Assembly (NCBI GenBank): GCA_029979405.1
Contig: JAPOHM010000057.1
Span: forward strand, 1-8,291
DNA: 8,291 nt
Source of the DNA: Methanobacteriota archaeon
Lineage (GTDB): Archaea; Thermoplasmatota; Poseidoniia; Poseidoniales; Poseidoniaceae
Reading direction: 5' to 3'
Of this stretch, positions 5,501-8,291 are shown one piece after another. Both the position numbers and the translations under genes were made by a program. The notes beneath the pieces are model-generated. The model saw only the letters and a list, made by a program, of their open reading frames with translations, was not told the origin of the DNA and made no database searches. Every line of letters begins with the position of its first letter. The stretch's first letter is position 1.

Positions 5501-8103
5501 TTGTCAATTGGTTAGAGTACAATATCAAGGATAACTTGTTTTCACAGAATATGACACTTGAAGGAGAGGAAATTCCCGATGGCTTCAGTACGGACTTATT
5601 CCAAAATATTTCTGACAATGGGATGCCGGAAGACACATTTTCTGATGGCATTCTAACTGGTGACCCTACCAATTCAGATAGTGATTCTGATGGTATGCCA
5701 GACGGTTGGGAAATTTGGTATGCGAGATGGAATATGTTTGATGGAATTTGGACACTAAATCCACTCGATTCAGATGACAGATGGGAAGACGCAGATGACG
5801 ATGGAATGAGCAATTGGGAGGAATACAATAGTATTGCACCTGACCTTTCTGAAACCAATCAGAACCGCTCCTCTCCACAATGGTTTGTAACTACTGCAGG
5901 TCTTGGATATACAATTCAGCAATGGCCAGGTATAACCAATTCTGAATCATTTGGGTCATTCATAGCTCAAGATTTGGTCAATATTTCAGGTTGGACTGCT
6001 GACCCTAACAATCCTGATACGGATGGAGATGGTTTCCTTGATGGATTAGAACTAATGTTCACAACGTGGAATGATTCAGCCCAGGTTTGGACTTTGAATC
6101 CACTTGTTCCAGGCGATGGTTCATTTGATTCTGATGAAGATGGATTAACCGATGGGCAAGAGTTTTCATTGCTCACTACCAATCCAGAAAATGGTGGTAA
6201 TCATCCAATTGATTCACCTTTGATGCACATCGATGGAGACTTGAATGATCCAACCCAAAAAGCACAAAGAGTTTACACAATGATCCTCGAAAAAGGGCAA
6301 AGAGGCAAGAGACACCTTGCAGACTTTTCTGAATGGCAATCAACTGGAATTCCTAACAATTTCATTTCCACAATAATGGGGATAAGCGATCCAACATTGT
6401 CAGATACAGATGACGATGGCATGATTGATGGATTTGAATATTGGTTCACAAGTTGGGATTTAGAAAACAACAGATGGTCAATGAACCCCCTTATCGATAC
6501 AGACCAATGGCTGGACAGCGACCAAGATTCTGTGGATTGTGATAGAGATGGTAACATTTCTTTGGATGAACAATTCACAAATAAACGAGAATATGAATCA
6601 AGGGTCTATGGAAAATACAGTCAAAGATTATCTACAGGTTCAGGATTAATAGGATTTGGTGATGATGCAATATCCGCTTATGTTGAGGAAGGTAGCACCG
6701 TACTCGAGGCGAGAAGAGCGATTTTCAACACCTTTAGGAACAAAGACTCATTGTCCATCCTGAGAATGGATTTGATTAATGAAATCGATTCCGACAATTT
6801 CAATAGGACACTTTTCGGAATTAGCGACCCAACAAATTCAGACTCTGACCTTGATGGGATTGATGATGGGTGGGAGTTCTGTTATGCAGTCTATGGTTTA
6901 CCTGACCAGACTACTCAGAATCACTGGTCTACCAATCCCGTTAATCCTTTTGACATAGATTATGATGGAGATAGTGATGGTTGGTACGGGCGTACGAGTT
7001 TCGACATCCCTGCAACCCAAGGTACATGGGAAGATCGTCAATTTACCCCATCTGGAGTAGTTATTCAAAACGGAATAGGTGATTTACCATTCACAAATAT
7101 CATGGAATATTTGAACGGAACCAGACCGGATTCAAACGATTCAGATTCCGATGCTATCACATTTAACACTGTAGTTGTTAACGGAGTTGTTCAATCTCAC
7201 GATAGGGATTGGAACATGTCAGATGGTAGAGAGGTGTTCAAGTATGGATCCAACCCAATGGACGACGATACTGACGGGGACATGTTACCTGATTGGTATG
7301 AATATGAAAAAGGATGGAACGAAACAAACGACAATTTCTCATCCCAAAGATATGTCGAAGTTCAATGGATTGACATTGGCAATGGCTTGCCGTGTACGTC
7401 TTCAACAGCATCTTGTAGACCACTTTCATTGGAAGATGGAAATTATTCAAGGCCAGATTTGGGTCTAACTTGGGCGACATTTGACCCCAGAGACCCTCTC
7501 GATGCGAATGAAGACCCTGACCAAGACGGAAATTGGGATTGCAGTGGAGCCACGTGCGAGTATTATCCGTACACAAATTTCATGGAATTTTATGCTATAA
7601 CCAATCCAAATTTGGACTCACCAAGTGCAGTTAGGTTATCAGGGGAAACTTGGAATGGTAGCCTGATCACCGAATGGTGGCAATTCCGGGCCTACCTGCT
7701 TGGACTTGGAGAAATTGATGAAGACTCAACTAACTATCTCGGTATGGTGAAGAAGAACATAAACGACGAAAGTTATGTTTTAATTCTTGATGATCAAGAT
7801 AGCGATTTCTTGACCATCGTTCCTTCCGATGACATCACACTTAGCTCAGGTGACTTGACTGATTTGTGGGACATCTATTACCAAGGTAACACTAACAGAG
7901 CACCTACCATTGAATATGGTGAGAAAATACTTGGTTGGTATATGTTAGACCTCGATGATGACCACATAGCAGAAGGAAGTGATCCGCTTAATTGGGATAC
8001 TGACGGGGATTGGTTGGTGGACTGGTTCGAAGTAAAGGACGATGAAGAAGACGGTCTGAGAGGTGATTCATCACCTCTGAGGTATGATAGTAGGGAGTCT
8101 TGA
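2428..8103 (+). CDS. Giant secreted calcium-binding protein: beta-propeller plus thrombospondin-type-3-like and EF-hand repeats
   Basis: This 1891-aa exported, very Asp-rich protein is numbered here from the ATG at 2428. Order of parts: signal peptide (1-28); N-terminal segment with TSP3-like motifs at 47-58 and 139-150, a degenerate one at 299-308, and EF-hand-like loops at 190-201 and 331-342; a beta-propeller at about 408-739; then ten DxDxDGxxDGWE-type motifs starting at 745, 815, 879, 969, 1084, 1197, 1326, 1472, 1614 and 1857, with further EF-hand loops at 1012-1023 and 1370-1381. Roughly thirty N-x-S/T sequons and close cysteine pairs (104/111, 154/169, 226/258, 839/851, 1656/1663, 1704/1710) fit an extracellular, glycosylated protein. 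The repeats of these families bind calcium and stiffen long surface proteins, so a stalk carrying a propeller binding head is a reasonable inference. No enzyme motif and no C-terminal anchor is visible. The open frame extends up to a TTG at 2398 and an ATG at 2416; 2428 is preferred because it gives a normal signal peptide (MRRSQS plus hydrophobic core), with GGTGG just upstream. Confidence 0.9.
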   Translation: MRRSQSTLLMTIMVVSGLFLVSQLPAISNVGTTNPNFTEGERPPATDSDGDKIPDVHENLFGEYINFSSPDGRAVIMKGLDRDNASDAYVDVDLDGMNSTEEYCWPYPAECTSPSFQRGLTGIIDESGDRIYLDPRKSDTDGDGMPDGFEAHMCERLGGFDSDEKRFTCLYFDPLNASDADLDLDDDGFDVNRDGFLTINEMLTSSEEYQFNSPANWTNELDGLRCYSPGPGSAALYDWPFISSDNNYTYFPNLLSACARNGTSNVIDEYIWLGTNPLDEDSDRYNWDGVKNRRLFPSSGDDIKDGWEIHFGLDPLNRSNALIDLDNDGWDANRDGIISEDAARSEEALAVGEQLSTLEEYLTHLDDGNTVKAGMRSVGLDSTADSYKEYMLYQEINSNEISIYNHDVREIMSVGDELWVGTKLGISILNFEENLALHHELPQGHDLHDMILLSDHLVLVTEKGVWFAPLSDGNISEITSWDFYSGRYTAGTQLVSDGSDEYILSLGQGGFGSVFQVNAVSVIKYDVGQGIANAMNSGNATATQISHSEVSDGSLMLYVGTDVGLMTVETSSARDAAVPNWKFYFSPEPTTIASNIESLRAVGAFGGGNPAQVNALVVDGPTDSPGQVVWIGTPSGLHKLDILSGAITHSGDLEHPGVNGFTVRGTNDIISILPTDSELLIGSAWGLWTLNGGYNAVYGMTNQEWVPGMISAIGVQSVEGIETIFTGIGPGKYSNLELMHPMANDSDSDGMLDGWEVRYGLDPTDPWDALLDADGDGVNLDSDPINERLWRNLDEFRYTARTNAGYNATDPRNVDTDGDGVSDGSEYFGIFHETTPLWCHYTNQYDYIHICDETIAESVNTTYLSSLGIDSGTDATNRDSDGDGMPDGWELEHRRWIGSTFTGSNNWTMDPNDPADANWDADGDGLSNLCEYQWSLIKQSGLIGDLLESHLETESAVALWADPDPNNKDSDGDSLPDGWEARGACTWDVSRVGINPLNGSDAFENPDGDGFDINHNGVIEENEAFVNWLEYNIKDNLFSQNMTLEGEEIPDGFSTDLFQNISDNGMPEDTFSDGILTGDPTNSDSDSDGMPDGWEIWYARWNMFDGIWTLNPLDSDDRWEDADDDGMSNWEEYNSIAPDLSETNQNRSSPQWFVTTAGLGYTIQQWPGITNSESFGSFIAQDLVNISGWTADPNNPDTDGDGFLDGLELMFTTWNDSAQVWTLNPLVPGDGSFDSDEDGLTDGQEFSLLTTNPENGGNHPIDSPLMHIDGDLNDPTQKAQRVYTMILEKGQRGKRHLADFSEWQSTGIPNNFISTIMGISDPTLSDTDDDGMIDGFEYWFTSWDLENNRWSMNPLIDTDQWLDSDQDSVDCDRDGNISLDEQFTNKREYESRVYGKYSQRLSTGSGLIGFGDDAISAYVEEGSTVLEARRAIFNTFRNKDSLSILRMDLINEIDSDNFNRTLFGISDPTNSDSDLDGIDDGWEFCYAVYGLPDQTTQNHWSTNPVNPFDIDYDGDSDGWYGRTSFDIPATQGTWEDRQFTPSGVVIQNGIGDLPFTNIMEYLNGTRPDSNDSDSDAITFNTVVVNGVVQSHDRDWNMSDGREVFKYGSNPMDDDTDGDMLPDWYEYEKGWNETNDNFSSQRYVEVQWIDIGNGLPCTSSTASCRPLSLEDGNYSRPDLGLTWATFDPRDPLDANEDPDQDGNWDCSGATCEYYPYTNFMEFYAITNPNLDSPSAVRLSGETWNGSLITEWWQFRAYLLGLGEIDEDSTNYLGMVKKNINDESYVLILDDQDSDFLTIVPSDDITLSSGDLTDLWDIYYQGNTNRAPTIEYGEKILGWYMLDLDDDHIAEGSDPLNWDTDGDWLVDWFEVKDDEEDGLRGDSSPLRYDSRES
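2566..3453 (+). repeat. N-terminal calcium-binding repeat segment of the giant protein
   Basis: The segment begins with DSDGDKIPDVHE (2566-2601) and has DTDGDGMPDGFE at 2842-2877, followed by a canonical 12-residue EF-hand loop DVNRDGFLTINE (2995-3030; Asp1, Asn3, Asp5, Gly6, Leu8, Glu12). A second round has the degenerate SGDDIKDGWE and then DLDNDGWDANRDGIIS, whose EF-like loop at 3418-3453 lacks the acidic residue at position 12. The order of TSP3-like motif, then LDPLN, then EF-like loop repeats twice, so this is an internal duplication. Confidence 0.75.
3649..4644 (+). other. Beta-propeller domain, about seven blades, two-component-regulator-propeller type
   Basis: Blade-like repeats carry the motifs LWVGTKLGIS, LVTEKGVWF, LSLGQGGFG, LYVGTDVGLM, VWIGTPSGLH, LLIGSAWGLW and IFTGIGPGKY. 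The [L/V]W[I/V]GTxxGL core is the signature of Reg_prop-type blades, known best from sensor domains of hybrid histidine kinases and also found in secreted proteins. Seven units are counted by eye at residues of about 408-432, 447-473, 492-531, 555-572, 613-645, 669-693 and 710-739 (Met at 2428 as 1). The domain has almost no Asp repeats and no cysteine, unlike its flanks, so it reads as a discrete insertion between two calcium-binding segments. Confidence 0.65.
4660..8031 (+). repeat. Array of ten thrombospondin-type-3-like composite modules
   Basis: Each module starts with a DxDxDGxxDGWE-like motif; these begin at 4660, 4870, 5062, 5332, 5677, 6016, 6403, 6841, 7267 and 7996. In many modules a spacer ending WTxNPL or similar follows, then a second acidic box (DADDDGMSNWEEY, DSDEDGLTDGQEF, or an EF-hand loop) ending in E-Y/F. 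Two second boxes are canonical EF-hand loops, at 5461-5496 (DINHNGVIEENE) and 6535-6570 (DCDRDGNISLDE). The DNA copies are diverged, so the repetition is old at protein level and not a recent tandem expansion. Confidence 0.8.
8059..8078 (+). repeat. Stem-loop near the 3' end of the giant gene
   Basis: AGAGGTGA (8059-8066) and TCACCTCT (8071-8078) are exact reverse complements around a TTCA tetraloop, 22 nt before the stop codon. No T-run follows, so a terminator is unlikely; an mRNA 3'-end structure or coincidence in coding sequence are the alternatives. Confidence 0.4.
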
Positions 8104-8175
8104 TTTGTCCTTAATTGGAAGATTATTCGAGTGACCATTATCCGCATACTTCAATAATCATGTCACACCTCACCG

Positions 8176-8194
8176 ATTTAAGGGGTCCTTAAAT
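8176..8194. repeat. Palindrome over the ribosome binding/start region of the next gene
   Basis: ATTTAAGG (8176-8183) and CCTTAAAT (8187-8194) are exact reverse complements with a GGT spacer. The right arm includes the A and U of the start codon at 8193-8195, and the left arm and spacer contain the only Shine-Dalgarno-like GGGG (8182-8185). In RNA this hairpin would mask both; in DNA it could be an operator. Confidence 0.5.
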
Positions 8195-8291
8195 GAAAAA
8201 AGCAAGTTCTCGATTTGCGCTTGGCATAATGGTATTCATAATGGTCCTTACACCTATGAGTCCATTCTCAGAAATGGTTCTCAGTGAGGCT
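8193..8291 (+). CDS. N-terminus of an exported protein (runs off right edge)
   Basis: Thirty-three codons are visible. The product begins MKKASSRFALGIMVFIMVLT and continues PMSPFSEMVLSEA: a basic n-region, a hydrophobic core at about residues 8-20, and a polar turn, so a typical secretory signal peptide or N-terminal anchor. A TAA stop directly precedes the ATG in the same frame, so the start cannot lie further upstream. It follows the giant gene by 89 bp on the same strand. The gap 8104-8192 has no convincing poly-T terminator; CAATAATC at 8152-8159 could serve as a TATA element. The mature protein is not visible, so no function can be given; another surface repeat protein would fit the context. 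Confidence 0.7.
   Translation, partial: MKKASSRFALGIMVFIMVLTPMSPFSEMVLSEA

Noticed and set aside
7615..7995. Separate catalytic domain in the repeat-free stretch near the C-terminus of the giant protein
   Set aside because: The stretch has no recognisable catalytic motif and is best described as a long linker or uncharacterised insert.
4660..8031. Recent tandem DNA duplication or CRISPR-like array
   Set aside because: The repetition is at protein level, with diverged DNA, irregular spacing and one continuous reading frame.
3168..8147. Many leftward open frames of 60-130 codons opposite the giant gene, rich in Ser and Pro
   Set aside because: They are the antisense reading of the repeated Asp-Ser-Asp-Gly codons, which yields Ser/Pro-rich text without stops. 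None has a credible start context or known domain.
8104..8175. Transcription terminator after the giant gene
   Set aside because: No poly-T tract or stem followed by T-run is present in the gap; the nearby palindrome lies over the next start codon and lacks a T-run.

Overview
The window looks like a piece of an AT-rich archaeal genome, most likely a planktonic euryarchaeote of the Marine Group II (Poseidoniales/Thermoplasmatota) kind. This rests on two adjacent proteins with archaeal type IV pilin N-termini, short TATA-like upstream elements, and a very large secreted Asp-rich repeat protein of a type common in that group. The assignment is inference; no rRNA or other phylogenetic marker is present.

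Layout: a leftward block occupies 1-2242. In transcription order it holds a WalJ/YycJ-like metallo-beta-lactamase-fold hydrolase (2242-1424), a pilin-like surface protein of 347 aa (1367-324), and a second pilin-like protein that starts inside the stop codon of the first (327-1) and runs off the left edge. A 185-bp divergent intergenic region (2243-2427) carries candidate TATA elements for both directions and two overlapping inverted repeats that cannot both pair. A rightward block then begins with one gene of about 5.7 kb (2428-8103). It is followed after 89 bp by the start of another exported protein (8193 to the right edge), whose Shine-Dalgarno-like and start region lies in an 8-bp-arm palindrome.

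The giant protein (about 1891 aa) is the centrepiece. It has a signal peptide, an N-terminal segment with calcium-binding repeats and EF-hand-like loops, a seven-blade beta-propeller (blade count by eye) built from [L/V]W[I/V]GTxxGL repeats, and about 1,100 residues of thrombospondin-type-3-like modules (DxDxDGxxDGWE), some with a canonical EF-hand loop. No transmembrane helix or sorting signal is visible at its C-terminus.

Apart from the MBL-fold enzyme, every gene here encodes an exported or pilus-type protein, so the window reads as a cell-surface locus: pilus components on one side and a calcium-dependent extracellular protein on the other. A functional link between the two sides is inference from proximity only. 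No tRNA, rRNA, CRISPR array, insertion sequence or phage gene was seen.
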